DNA of 15,740 nucleotides from Anaerolineae bacterium. Its GTDB lineage: Bacteria; Chloroflexota; Anaerolineae; JACIWR01. Positions 6,212 through 13,208 of this stretch are shown here, piece after piece (the stretch's first letter is position 1; each line of letters begins with the position of its first letter). The position numbers were made by a program, and so were the translations under genes. The stretch covers positions 1 to 15,740 of the forward strand of contig JAGGZG010000184.1 of assembly GCA_021162125.1 (NCBI GenBank), in the 5' to 3' direction. The notes beneath the pieces were generated by a model. That model saw only the letters and a list, made by a program, of their open reading frames with translations, was not told the origin of the DNA and did no database searches.

Positions 6212-7960
6212 ATGCTGCGCACCAAGATAGTTTGTACCATTGGGCCGGCCAGCCATACACCAGACATGCTACGCAAGTTGGTCCTGGCGGGCATGGACGT
6301 CGCCCGTATCAACTTCTCCCACGGCGACCAGGCACAGCACGCGGAGATCATCACCCGCATCCACTCCGTGGCCGCCGAGGTGAACCGGCCCGTGGCCATC
6401 CTGGCCGACCTGCAAGGTCCCAAATTGCGGGTAGGACAGATGGAAGGCGAGGGCGTGCTCCTTGAAGAGGGTGAGGAAATCGTGCTCACCACCCGCCCTA
6501 TCGTCGGTCACCGGGGTGAGGTGCCGGTGCAGTACCACGACTTGCCGCGGGCAGTAAAGCCCGGTGACCACATCCTCATTGACGACGGCCTGCTAGAACT
6601 GGAGGTAAGTGCTACCACCGAGGAGGACGTCACCTGCCGGGTGATCACCGGCGGGCTGTTGAAATCGAACAAGGGTATGAACCTGCCCCATGCTTCGTAT
6701 TCCATCCCGGCCATCACCGACAAGGATCGGGAAGATCTCCGCTTTGCTTTGGAACATCAGGCGGACTGGATCGCCCTTTCGTTCGTGCGCCAGGCCGACG
6801 AAGTGCTGCAACTCAAGGACATGATCCGTGAGCAATCACCTTTCGGACGGCCGGTGCCGGTGATCGCCAAGATCGAGAAGCCGGAAGCAGTGGAGAACAT
6901 TGATTCCATTATCGCTGCCGCTGACGGTATTATGGTTGCCCGGGGCGATCTGGGCATTGAGACTGCGCCGGAGCTGGTGCCCATGGTACAGAAAATGATC
7001 ATCGCCCACTGTAATGCCATCGGCAAGCCGGTGATCACTGCCACCCAGATGCTCGATTCCATGATTCGCAACCCACGCCCCACCCGCGCCGAGGCATCAG
7101 ACGTGGCCAATGCCATCCTCGACGGCACCGACGCCATCATGCTCTCCGGGGAGACGGCGATAGGCAAGTATCCCCTGCTCGCTTTGCAGACGATGGTACG
7201 CATCGCCCAGGAAGCCGAGCGCAGCCAGTGGGGCACAGCGAGACGCCCGCCACGGGAGTGTGGGCCGGTGTCCGTTGTGGCCGAGGCGGTGAGCCACGCC
7301 TCCTGCGAAACCGCCCGCGACCTGGACGCAGCGGCTATCATCACGCCCACCATCTCCGGCTACACGGCTCGCACCGTCGCCAGATACCGCCCGACCTGCT
7401 CAATCGTCGCCGTCACCCCCAGTCCCATCGTCCAGCGCCAGTTGCTCCTGTACTGGGGAGTGTATCCACTGCTGGCCAGACGCACGGCCAACACCGACGA
7501 GATGATCGCCAGGGCAGTGCAGGCTGCGCAGAATCACGGATTCACCCATGAGGGAGACGTGGTTGTAATCACCGCTGGAGCAGCGGGCAGCGCGCCGGGG
7601 ACGACCAACCTGATGAAAGTGCACATCATCGAGCGAATACTGGTTCGCGGCAAGGGACTAGGCGAGCAGGTGGTCAGCGGCCGGGTGCGGCGGCTAGAGC
7701 CGCCCATCACCCAACCCGTGCCTCTAGAATCCGACGCAATTATTGTCGTCACTCGCACTGACCGCACCTGTGTGCCCCTGGTGCGACGGGCAATTGGGCT
7801 GGTGACCGAGGAAGGCGGGGTAGATTCCCACGGTGCGATACTGGCCACGGAGCTAGGCATTCCGGCCGTGATCGGCGCAAAGGGAGCGACGAAAATCCTC
7901 AGCGACGGGCAGAAAGTCACCCTGGATGCCAAGCGAGGCGTGGTATATGTAGGTCAATAA
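6212..7960 (+). CDS. pyk: Pyruvate kinase with C-terminal PEP-utilising mobile domain
   Basis: A 582-residue glycolytic enzyme that transfers phosphate from phosphoenolpyruvate to ADP. The N-terminal TKIVCTIGPAS, RINFSHG, ADLQGPKLRVG, catalytic Lys220 in IAKIEKPEAV, the metal-binding Glu222, GDLG, and TATQMLDSM are all present and in order. Standard enzymes are about 470-480 residues. The extra 100 or so residues match the phospho-His swivelling domain of PEP synthase and PPDK (GGVDSHGAILATELGIPAVIG, split here as GGVDSHGA and ATELGIPAV), with His540 at the phospho-His position. Such extended enzymes are known from Bacillus and relatives, where the domain's role is regulatory or unclear. ATG 6212 has GGGAGG at 6198-6203. 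The 21-base gap to the kinase gene implies co-transcription. Confidence 0.97.
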   Translation: MLRTKIVCTIGPASHTPDMLRKLVLAGMDVARINFSHGDQAQHAEIITRIHSVAAEVNRPVAILADLQGPKLRVGQMEGEGVLLEEGEEIVLTTRPIVGHRGEVPVQYHDLPRAVKPGDHILIDDGLLELEVSATTEEDVTCRVITGGLLKSNKGMNLPHASYSIPAITDKDREDLRFALEHQADWIALSFVRQADEVLQLKDMIREQSPFGRPVPVIAKIEKPEAVENIDSIIAAADGIMVARGDLGIETAPELVPMVQKMIIAHCNAIGKPVITATQMLDSMIRNPRPTRAEASDVANAILDGTDAIMLSGETAIGKYPLLALQTMVRIAQEAERSQWGTARRPPRECGPVSVVAEAVSHASCETARDLDAAAIITPTISGYTARTVARYRPTCSIVAVTPSPIVQRQLLLYWGVYPLLARRTANTDEMIARAVQAAQNHGFTHEGDVVVITAGAAGSAPGTTNLMKVHIIERILVRGKGLGEQVVSGRVRRLEPPITQPVPLESDAIIVVTRTDRTCVPLVRRAIGLVTEEGGVDSHGAILATELGIPAVIGAKGATKILSDGQKVTLDAKRGVVYVGQ

Positions 7961-7991
7961 GAGACTGGCTTTTTCGCTTAGGGTTTAGGTG

Positions 7992-8062
7992 ATGAGTTGG
8001 GTGCAGGCGCGGCTTCCTACCGCGTTATGGGAAGCTTGCCTACCGACCAGCTTCCAACTCAT
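7992..8062 (+). promoter_or_regulatory. Structured leader ahead of peptide deformylase (three-way-junction-like)
   Basis: An outer stem, ATGAGTTGG at 7992-8000 with CCAACTCAT at 8054-8062, encloses two hairpins: CGCGG 8008-8012 with CCGCG 8020-8024, and GGAAGC 8030-8035 with GCTTCC 8050-8055. The last stem and the outer stem share bases 8054-8055, so they compete or stack. It lies about 20 bases before the Shine-Dalgarno of the deformylase. No T-run follows. It may be an RNA leader or one more palindromic repeat. Confidence 0.4.
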
Positions 8063-8093
8063 TTCTATTCATATCATCCAGGAGGGAGGGAGT

Positions 8094-8639
8094 ATGGCCA
8101 TTCGTAAGATACTAACTGTTCCTGATCCCCGGTTACGCCAGAAAGCGCGACCGGTGAAAAGGGTGGATAAGCGCGTCCAAGCGTTGTTCGACGACATGTT
8201 GGAGACCATGCACGCTGCACCGGGCATTGGTCTGGCAGCGCCGCAGATCGGAGTTGGGCTGCGAGTGATTGTCCTAGAGCTGCCCGAGGAAGAAGATGGC
8301 AATCCCCTGACCGGACAGCCCATCTTCCTGGCTAACCCGGAGCTGGTGTCGGCCAGGGGAAGTGAAGAGGAGCAAGAAGGATGCCTGTCCGTGCCCGGTT
8401 TCGTGGGCTACGTGGAACGGGCGACGGAGGTCATCGTCCAGGGGCTAGACCGACGGGGGCGCAAGGTGCGCATTGAGGCCAATGGCCTGTTAGCCCGTGC
8501 TCTCCAGCATGAAATTGATCACCTGGACGGTGTGCTTTACGTGGATCGCCTGAGTGGGCCCGATAAACTGTTCCGCATTGTGAAGGAGGAAGAGGAAACA
8601 AGCAGCGAAGCAGCTCACAAGGAACGCGCGGAGATGTAA
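8094..8639 (+). CDS. def: Peptide deformylase
   Basis: A 181-residue metalloenzyme that removes the formyl group from the N-terminal Met of nascent proteins. The three family motifs are present: GIGLAAPQIG at residues 44-53, EGCLSVPG with metal ligand Cys97, and HEIDH at 139-143, giving His139 and His143 as ligands and Glu140 as the catalytic base. Length is typical. The start ATG 8094 follows GGAGGGAGGG at 8081-8090; a longer frame from 7989 only translates the structured leader. It is 133 bases downstream of pyruvate kinase with no clear terminator between, so read-through is possible. The Lys/Glu-rich C-terminal tail (about residues 162-181) is ordinary variation. Confidence 0.97.
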   Translation: MAIRKILTVPDPRLRQKARPVKRVDKRVQALFDDMLETMHAAPGIGLAAPQIGVGLRVIVLELPEEEDGNPLTGQPIFLANPELVSARGSEEEQEGCLSVPGFVGYVERATEVIVQGLDRRGRKVRIEANGLLARALQHEIDHLDGVLYVDRLSGPDKLFRIVKEEEETSSEAAHKERAEM

Positions 8640-8710
8640 GTCTGGCCAACGGCGCGGAGGGGAAGACTCCACCGTCAGCCCCGTGAGCGCAGATAAGACA
8701 CTATCGGAGG

Positions 8711-8890
8711 TTAGGTAGTCTCTCCCTTGTGTGTTGGTGCTCCTCGTCTGCCCCGCCGGGCGCTAAACCGCCCGGCTACGAGGTGGGGAAGCCCCCTCCG
8801 GGGGCTCCAGAGGCCCGGAGGGCCTTGCATCTCATAGCCCGAACGTTCACGTTCGGGCGAGACACGTCACCAACACTCTACAGGGGGACC
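8711..8890. repeat. Composite palindromic element, copy A (upstream of aldolase)
   Basis: The ends carry inverted arms: GTGTTGGTG at 8731-8739 with CACCAACAC at 8868-8876, continuing outward into GGTAGTCTCTCCC on the left and GGGGGACC (8883-8890) on the right. Inside are four hairpins: GCCGGGCG/CGCCCGGC around CTAAAC (8755-8776), AGCCCCC/GGGGGCT around TCC (8790-8806), AGGCCC/GGGCCT around GGA (8811-8825), and GCCCGAACG/CGTTCGGGC around TTCA (8837-8858). The left end 8711-8740 matches 13161-13190 at 23 of 30 positions without gaps. No T-tract follows any stem. It fills most of the 266-base gap between the deformylase and aldolase genes, where no other feature is seen. Confidence 0.75.
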
Positions 8891-8905
8891 AGCGGAGGTT
8901 ATATC

Positions 8906-9805
8906 ATGACCAAACGACCAACTCTGGACGAATTGGACCTGAGCCTGGGCAAGCGCACCCGCCTGCACCGGCTCCTGTACGAGCATGGGCCGGGCAACGG
9001 TACCATGCTGTTGCTGCCCATTGACCAGGGACTGGAACATGGGCCGGTGGACTTCTTTCCCAACCCGCCCAGCGCCGATCCCGACTATCAGTGTCGCCTG
9101 GCCCTGGAAGGCGGGTACTCGGGAATCGTGTTCCACATCGGGCTGGCCCACAAGTACATGCGCAAATACGCGGGCCAGGTACCTCTGGTGCTCAAACTCA
9201 ATGGCAAGACCAACGTTCCGCCCGATGATTGGGCCTTTTCGCCACAGACGGCCACCGTCGAGGACGCGGTGGCACTGGGGGCAGATGCGGTGGGCTACAC
9301 TCTGTACGTCGGCTCGCCAGCGCAGGGCGATGACATCGTGCAGCTGATGAACATCCGCGCCGACTGTGATCGCTACGGCATGCCCCTGATTATCTGGGCG
9401 TACCCGCGCGGCGAGGCCATTAACAAAAAGGGGGGACGCGATAGCCTGTACGCGGTGGACTACGCCGCCCGCGTGGCCAATGAACTGGGGGCCGACGTGG
9501 TCAAACTCAACGTGCCCAAGTTTGAGGATCCGCGCAATGCCGAGAGTCCCAAGCCCTACGACACTCTGTACAAAGAGATGGACTACGCCTCGGCCGTGGG
9601 CAAGGTGATCGCCTCGGCGGGACGGACAATGGTCCTTTTCTCGGGTGGGAGCAAGATCAGCGACGAGGACTTACTGGAGAAAGCCCGAATCTGCATGGAA
9701 CAGGGCGCTACCGGGCTGATCTTCGGGCGGAACATGTGGCAACGTCCCTTCGAGAAGGGGCTGGCCATGACTGCGCGAATCAAGGAGATGATGCGCTCCA
9801 TGTAG
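8906..9805 (+). CDS. Class I fructose-bisphosphate aldolase, DhnA/archaeal type
   Basis: A 299-residue Schiff-base aldolase for fructose 1,6-bisphosphate cleavage or synthesis in glycolysis/gluconeogenesis. Motifs of the DhnA-type family are visible: LLPIDQGLEHGP near residues 36-47 (phosphate/substrate binding), LVLKLNGKTN, IIWAYPRGEAI, the Schiff-base Lys200 in ADVVKLNVP, and the phosphate-binding end pattern FSGGSK and GLIFGRNMWQ. Length agrees with the roughly 260-300 residue family. ATG 8906 has GGAGG about 7 bases upstream; the longer frame from 8729 would translate the palindromic element and is rejected. Together with pyruvate kinase upstream it gives the region a glycolytic theme. 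A related activity in this family (2-amino-3,7-dideoxy-hept-6-ulosonate synthase) is possible but less likely. Confidence 0.92.
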   Translation: MTKRPTLDELDLSLGKRTRLHRLLYEHGPGNGTMLLLPIDQGLEHGPVDFFPNPPSADPDYQCRLALEGGYSGIVFHIGLAHKYMRKYAGQVPLVLKLNGKTNVPPDDWAFSPQTATVEDAVALGADAVGYTLYVGSPAQGDDIVQLMNIRADCDRYGMPLIIWAYPRGEAINKKGGRDSLYAVDYAARVANELGADVVKLNVPKFEDPRNAESPKPYDTLYKEMDYASAVGKVIASAGRTMVLFSGGSKISDEDLLEKARICMEQGATGLIFGRNMWQRPFEKGLAMTARIKEMMRSM

Positions 9806-9836
9806 CCTGGAGCCAGCCCATTTGAAAAAACCCCCA

Positions 9837-9869
9837 AGAACCCCGTTTTCACCAAGAAAACGGGGTTCT
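9837..9869. terminator. Bidirectional terminator between convergent genes
   Basis: A perfect 14-bp stem, AGAACCCCGTTTTC at 9837-9850 and GAAAACGGGGTTCT at 9856-9869, has loop ACCAA. On the minus strand it is followed by G5 and T6 (9835-9825), so it best serves the minus-strand S1 gene; on the plus strand it lies 31 bases after the aldolase stop but has no U-run outside the stem. Confidence 0.85.
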
Positions 9870-9902
9870 CAGCCCACCATCTCGTGTTTTGCGGACAGGC
9901 TC

Positions 9903-10601
9903 TTAGTCACGTTGCAGCTTCAGCGTGCGAGAGAAAATTTCGTCCAACTCGTCATGCGCCGGACGGCTTCCGCGCTTCTTTTGCCGCTCCTGGGACTTGG
10001 ACTTTTTTCTGGCGAGGGCCTCCTTCAAGGCGAGCTCCATTGCCGTGGAGAGAGCTTCCTCCTCCTCTTCGTCCTCGATCTCATCCGCGGGCAGATCTTT
10101 CATGCTGAGCTGGATTTGGCCCTTGCGGCGGTTCACGTTGACCACCCGCACCATGACCTCTTCGCCCTCCCCAACCACCTCCGAGGGATGCTTCACGTAG
10201 TCAGTGGACATCTCACTGATATGCACCAGGCCATCGCGGCCCACGCCGATGTCCACGAATGCTCCGTAAGGCATGAGCTTGGTCACCGTCCCGGTCAACA
10301 TCATCCCTGGCCTGAGGTCCTGCATTGTGCGTTCCGGCGGCTCGATCATGGTCAGGCTGATGCGTCCCCTCTCGACGTCCACGGCTTTCACCCACACGGT
10401 GACTTCGTCGCCTGGGGATAGTACGTCGGCCACGCGGTTAATGCGCTCTGAGCTGATCTCCGAGATATGGACCAGCCCATCCTGACCCACACCGACGTCT
10501 ACAAATGCACCGAAGAGTGCTACGCGCCTGACGGTACCCCGCAACTTCATTTTCGGGGTCAGATCGTCAATGGCGGTCGGGTGTTCGTAATCAGATTCCA
10601 C
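9903..10601 (-). CDS. Two-S1-domain RNA-binding protein
   Basis: A 232-residue cytoplasmic protein with two S1 (OB-fold) RNA-binding domains, about residues 17-86 and 95-166, each with the pattern GTV..V...GAFVD(V/I)GVG.DGLVHISE. A Glu-rich stretch (EIEDEEEEE) and a Lys/Arg-rich helical tail follow. Free-standing tandem S1 proteins bind RNA and can act in translation or RNA turnover; the exact role is not readable. It is far shorter than ribosomal protein S1. The longest frame begins at GTG 10619, but that codon has no Shine-Dalgarno and sits about 10 bases from the predicted transcript start. GTG 10601 has GGAGGT at 10617-10612 about 10 bases ahead and is preferred. Confidence 0.9.
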   Translation of the reverse strand: MESDYEHPTAIDDLTPKMKLRGTVRRVALFGAFVDVGVGQDGLVHISEISSERINRVADVLSPGDEVTVWVKAVDVERGRISLTMIEPPERTMQDLRPGMMLTGTVTKLMPYGAFVDIGVGRDGLVHISEMSTDYVKHPSEVVGEGEEVMVRVVNVNRRKGQIQLSMKDLPADEIEDEEEEEALSTAMELALKEALARKKSKSQERQKKRGSRPAHDELDEIFSRTLKLQRD

Positions 10602-10636
10602 AGTTGTGTTTACCTCCACGTAGTATTGTGCCCGCG

Positions 10637-10665
10637 ATTATACTCTTACATTGGCTTGCTGTCAA
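10637..10665 (-). promoter_or_regulatory. Perfect-consensus sigma-A promoter of the S1 gene
   Basis: Read on the minus strand, TTGACA (10665-10660) and TATAAT (10642-10637) match consensus at all twelve positions with a 17-base spacer. The transcript would start near 10630, giving a leader of about 30 bases that contains the GGAGGT used by GTG 10601. Confidence 0.93.
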
Positions 10666-10673
10666 ACTTCAGG

Positions 10674-10709
10674 TGAAACATGAAACCTCACTCCCTCGTA
10701 CTGCGTATA
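10674..10709 (+). promoter_or_regulatory. Duplicated ECF-type promoter ahead of the sigma factor gene
   Basis: TGAAAC occurs at 10674-10679 and again at 10681-10686; CGTA occurs at 10697-10700 and 10704-10707 (the latter CGTATA). Each TGAAAC has a CGTA 17 bases downstream, so two promoters in registers 7 bases apart are possible. TGAAAC with CGTA at this distance is the element pattern known for SigW-type ECF sigma factors. It sits directly before an ECF gene, which suggests autoregulation, and back to back with the S1 promoter. Confidence 0.6.
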
Positions 10710-10739
10710 TAAAGCGAGGAGGAACGAGGCGGAAAAAGA

Positions 10740-11339
10740 ATGGAGCAAGAACAGGTCTGGATCCAGCAGGCTCTGAGGGGGGACAAGGAAGCGTTTACGC
10801 GCCTGATCGAGGCTTACCAGACCCCCGTGTATAACTTAGCTTACCGCATGTTGGGCAACGCGCAGGAGGCCGAGGATGCAGCCCAGGAAGCGTTCATCCG
10901 CGCCTACACCCGCTTGCGCACCTATGATCCAACGCGCAAGTTCGCTTCCTGGTTACTATCCATCGCCTCTCACTACTGCATTGATCGCCTGCGCCGCCGC
11001 CGCTTCAACTTGATCTCACTGGAGGAGCTTCCGCCCTGGCAAGGGATAGCCAGTGAGCGACCACAGCCGGAAGAGCGGCTGATCGAAAATCAGAAACGCG
11101 ATGCTGTACAGTCCCTGTTGGCGACTTTGCCTCCGCACTACCGCGCTCCAATAATCCTCCGCTACTGGTACGATTTCTCCTATCGAGAGATCGCCGAGGT
11201 GATGAACCTGACGGAAAGTGCGATCAAAAGCCGCCTGCATCGCGCGCGTGAGATGCTGGTTCGGGCGGCATCCCAGGCGGACGAGGATAAAATGCCAACT
11301 ACAATCGGTGCAGTACAGACCGCCCGAGGAGGAGGATAA
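10740..11339 (+). CDS. ECF sigma-70 family RNA polymerase sigma factor
   Basis: A 199-residue alternative sigma factor with only regions 2 and 4. Region 2 is at about residues 21-90 (RLIEAYQTPVYNLAYRMLG, DAAQEAFIRAYTRL, FASWLLSIASHYCIDRLRRR), and region 4 at 123-174 (LPPHYRAPIILRYWYDFSY, EIAEVMNLTESAIKSRLHRA helix-turn-helix, split across 150-170). It has no extra C-terminal sensory domain beyond a short tail. ATG 10740 has GAGGCGG at 10726-10732. The stop lies 4 bases before the anti-sigma gene, so the pair is translationally and transcriptionally linked. It probably drives its own operon through the TGAAAC/CGTA elements upstream. The SigW/RpoE-like grouping follows from neighbours and promoter, not from a full phylogeny. 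Confidence 0.96.
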   Translation: MEQEQVWIQQALRGDKEAFTRLIEAYQTPVYNLAYRMLGNAQEAEDAAQEAFIRAYTRLRTYDPTRKFASWLLSIASHYCIDRLRRRRFNLISLEELPPWQGIASERPQPEERLIENQKRDAVQSLLATLPPHYRAPIILRYWYDFSYREIAEVMNLTESAIKSRLHRAREMLVRAASQADEDKMPTTIGAVQTARGGG

Positions 11340-11343
11340 GGCG

Positions 11344-11937
11344 ATGACGTCGAACGTGCAAGCCTCCAAACCCTGTCCACAATTCAGTGAACAAATGTCC
11401 CTGGCCCTGGATCATCAACTGGGTGCGGCGGCGGAACGCGAGCTGCGCGAGCATCTGCGGACTTGCGACGCCTGTCAAGCACAATGGGACGCGCTGCAAC
11501 GAGTTGAGCGGCTGTTCACCACCGCTCCATTGATCAGCCCCCCGGCCGGTTTCACGGCGCGGGTGAGCGCCCGCCTGGTCAGGCGTGAGTCACGACAGCA
11601 CATCGTCTTTGGCGCGCTTTCCCTGGTGGTAGGGGCTCTTATCCTGGTGCCTGTTGCTCTTGCTTCGGCGGGAAAAATCGTGCGCCCACTGTACTCATTG
11701 TACCTGCTAATGACCACCCCGGCGGCGTGGCGCGGACTGTTCGTGATCACGGAGTTGCTGTCCCTGGTGGAGTCCGTGCTCAACGCACTCCGGCTGACAA
11801 TAGTCGCCTGCATCCGCTCACCGGGTGTGATGGTCTGTCTGACCTACAACCTCGCCGTCCTGGTACTGACCGCGCTCTGGCTGCGCGTGTTGATTGGTCG
11901 CTTGCTAAGGCCGGTATCCGTGCTACGCCAGGCGTAG
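11344..11937 (+). CDS. Membrane-bound zinc-finger anti-sigma factor
   Basis: A 197-residue predicted anti-sigma factor that would hold the ECF sigma factor at the membrane. The N-terminal cytoplasmic domain carries the ZAS motif His37-x3-Cys41-x2-Cys44, with Cys11 as the likely fourth ligand. Hydrophobic stretches at about 87-108, 115-155 (one or two segments) and 160-182 give two to four membrane helices, more than the single helix of many anti-sigma factors. ATG 11344 is preceded by GGAGGAGG overlapping the end of the sigma gene; a longer frame from 11218 runs through the sigma-region-4 coding sequence and is rejected. The pairing with the sigma gene is the strongest evidence for its role. 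Confidence 0.92.
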   Translation: MTSNVQASKPCPQFSEQMSLALDHQLGAAAERELREHLRTCDACQAQWDALQRVERLFTTAPLISPPAGFTARVSARLVRRESRQHIVFGALSLVVGALILVPVALASAGKIVRPLYSLYLLMTTPAAWRGLFVITELLSLVESVLNALRLTIVACIRSPGVMVCLTYNLAVLVLTALWLRVLIGRLLRPVSVLRQA

Positions 11938-11956
11938 GTCGGGCCCGTGGCCCGAC
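11938..11956. repeat. Hairpin between anti-sigma and bactofilin-like genes
   Basis: GTCGGGCC at 11938-11945 pairs perfectly with GGCCCGAC at 11949-11956, starting at the base after the anti-sigma stop. There is no U-tract, so it is more likely an mRNA-stabilising or attenuating structure, or a palindromic repeat, than a full terminator. Confidence 0.55.
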
Positions 11957-11996
11957 GGAATGCGAGTAATCACAGCTCTAGAAGGAGGTGTTCACT

Positions 11997-13106
11997 GTGA
12001 AGAAACTGTTAATTCTCTGTCTGTTGGTTCTGGCTATTCTGGTGCCCGCCACGCCGGTATTCGCTGATGGCCCGAACGGAGACAAGGTAATCTTCGGAGG
12101 TGACTTCACCCTGCCCTCAGGCGAGACCCTGGACGGGAACCTGGTCGTGTTCGGCGGAAATGTTACCCTGGAAGAGGACAGTCGTGTGAAAGGCGATGTG
12201 ACACTCATGGGCGGGAATGTTGACATCGCCGGCCAGGTTGATGGGGACATGGTGGTATTCGGTGGAAACGCTCACCTGCGGGCCACGGCCGTTGTCGATG
12301 GCCAGGTAGTGGTCATCGGAGGGCTATTGCAGCGGGATGAGGGAGCTAAGGTGAGCGGGGAAGTGATCGAAGGGTTCGAGGGCCGCTACTCTCGATTCTT
12401 CAACTTCCGCCTGCCCCGCCACTGGCAGACCGAGAGATATCCCCTCGAGAACTGGTTCTTCGGAAATGTGATGAGGGCTTTGCAAGCCATCTTCTTCACC
12501 CTGGCGATCATGGCCCTGGGCGTACTGGTCATCATCTTTCTGCCCCGCCAGACGAATCAGGTCGCGCGCGTTGTGCTTGGCTCGCCATTGCCGAGCCTGG
12601 GCGTTGGGTTCACAATCCTGACCGTCACCACCATCCTGGCCGTGTTGCTGTTCTTCACCTGCTGTTTCAGCCCCTTCGGGCTCCTACTCCTGCTGGCCCT
12701 GGTGATCGCCGTCCTGTTTGGGTGGATCGCGATCGGCCTGATGGTCGGGCAGCGATTCCTGGAGGCGCTAAACGTCCGGCAGCCGGCGTCCGAGGTGGTG
12801 GCGGTGCTCATCGGCCTGCTGATCATCACCCTGCTGACCTACGTGCCATACTGTCTGGGCTTCCTGTTCTTCGTAGTGGTAGCCAGCATCGGCCTGGGCG
12901 CGGTGGTTCTCACCCGGTTTGGGACGCAGGAGTACCCGCTGCCCACGCCGGTCCCTCCGGCCGGCGAGGCGTGGCTGCCGGAAGAGCATGAAGAGAGTGA
13001 AACGTCGGTCACTGAATCTGAAGAAGAAGGGGAAGAAGCACCATCCGAAACCGATGCGGAGGAATCACCACCAGAAGATCAAGATTCTGAGACGGCTGGG
13101 GATTGA
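11997..13106 (+). CDS. Exported bactofilin-like (polymer-forming) multi-pass membrane protein with acidic tail
   Basis: A 369-residue protein. Residues 1-23 form a signal peptide ending VFA before DGPNGD. Residues 25-125 contain about five beta-helix-like repeats with the core V(I/V)(F/M/I)GGN and alternating VxGD, as in bactofilins. About residues 150-310 hold some five hydrophobic segments, including one with Cys-Cys (FFTCCF). The last 41 residues contain 20 Asp/Glu and no Lys/Arg. Classical bactofilins are cytoplasmic and lack signal peptides, so here the beta domain should lie outside the membrane. GTG 11997 has AAGGAGGTG at 11982-11990; the longer frame starts inside that Shine-Dalgarno. 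Third gene of the sigma/anti-sigma operon, hence a likely target or sensor of the stress response. Function is inferred from fold and neighbours. Confidence 0.8.
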   Translation: MKKLLILCLLVLAILVPATPVFADGPNGDKVIFGGDFTLPSGETLDGNLVVFGGNVTLEEDSRVKGDVTLMGGNVDIAGQVDGDMVVFGGNAHLRATAVVDGQVVVIGGLLQRDEGAKVSGEVIEGFEGRYSRFFNFRLPRHWQTERYPLENWFFGNVMRALQAIFFTLAIMALGVLVIIFLPRQTNQVARVVLGSPLPSLGVGFTILTVTTILAVLLFFTCCFSPFGLLLLLALVIAVLFGWIAIGLMVGQRFLEALNVRQPASEVVAVLIGLLIITLLTYVPYCLGFLFFVVVASIGLGAVVLTRFGTQEYPLPTPVPPAGEAWLPEEHEESETSVTESEEEGEEAPSETDAEESPPEDQDSETAGD

Positions 13107-13208
13107 CACCGTCCCCCTCCCCTCGCCCGAAACCCTGCTTCTGTAGAGGGGAGGAAGCCAATAGGTGGTCTCCCCCAATCGTGTTGGTGCGTGTACTGGC
13201 TCACTTTT

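Noticed and set aside
8755..8858. CRISPR array
   Set aside because: The units are hairpins with different stems, not identical direct repeats with unique spacers, and no cas gene is present.
9822..10421. 199-codon plus-strand frame
   Set aside because: Antisense to the S1-domain gene and starts in the terminator.
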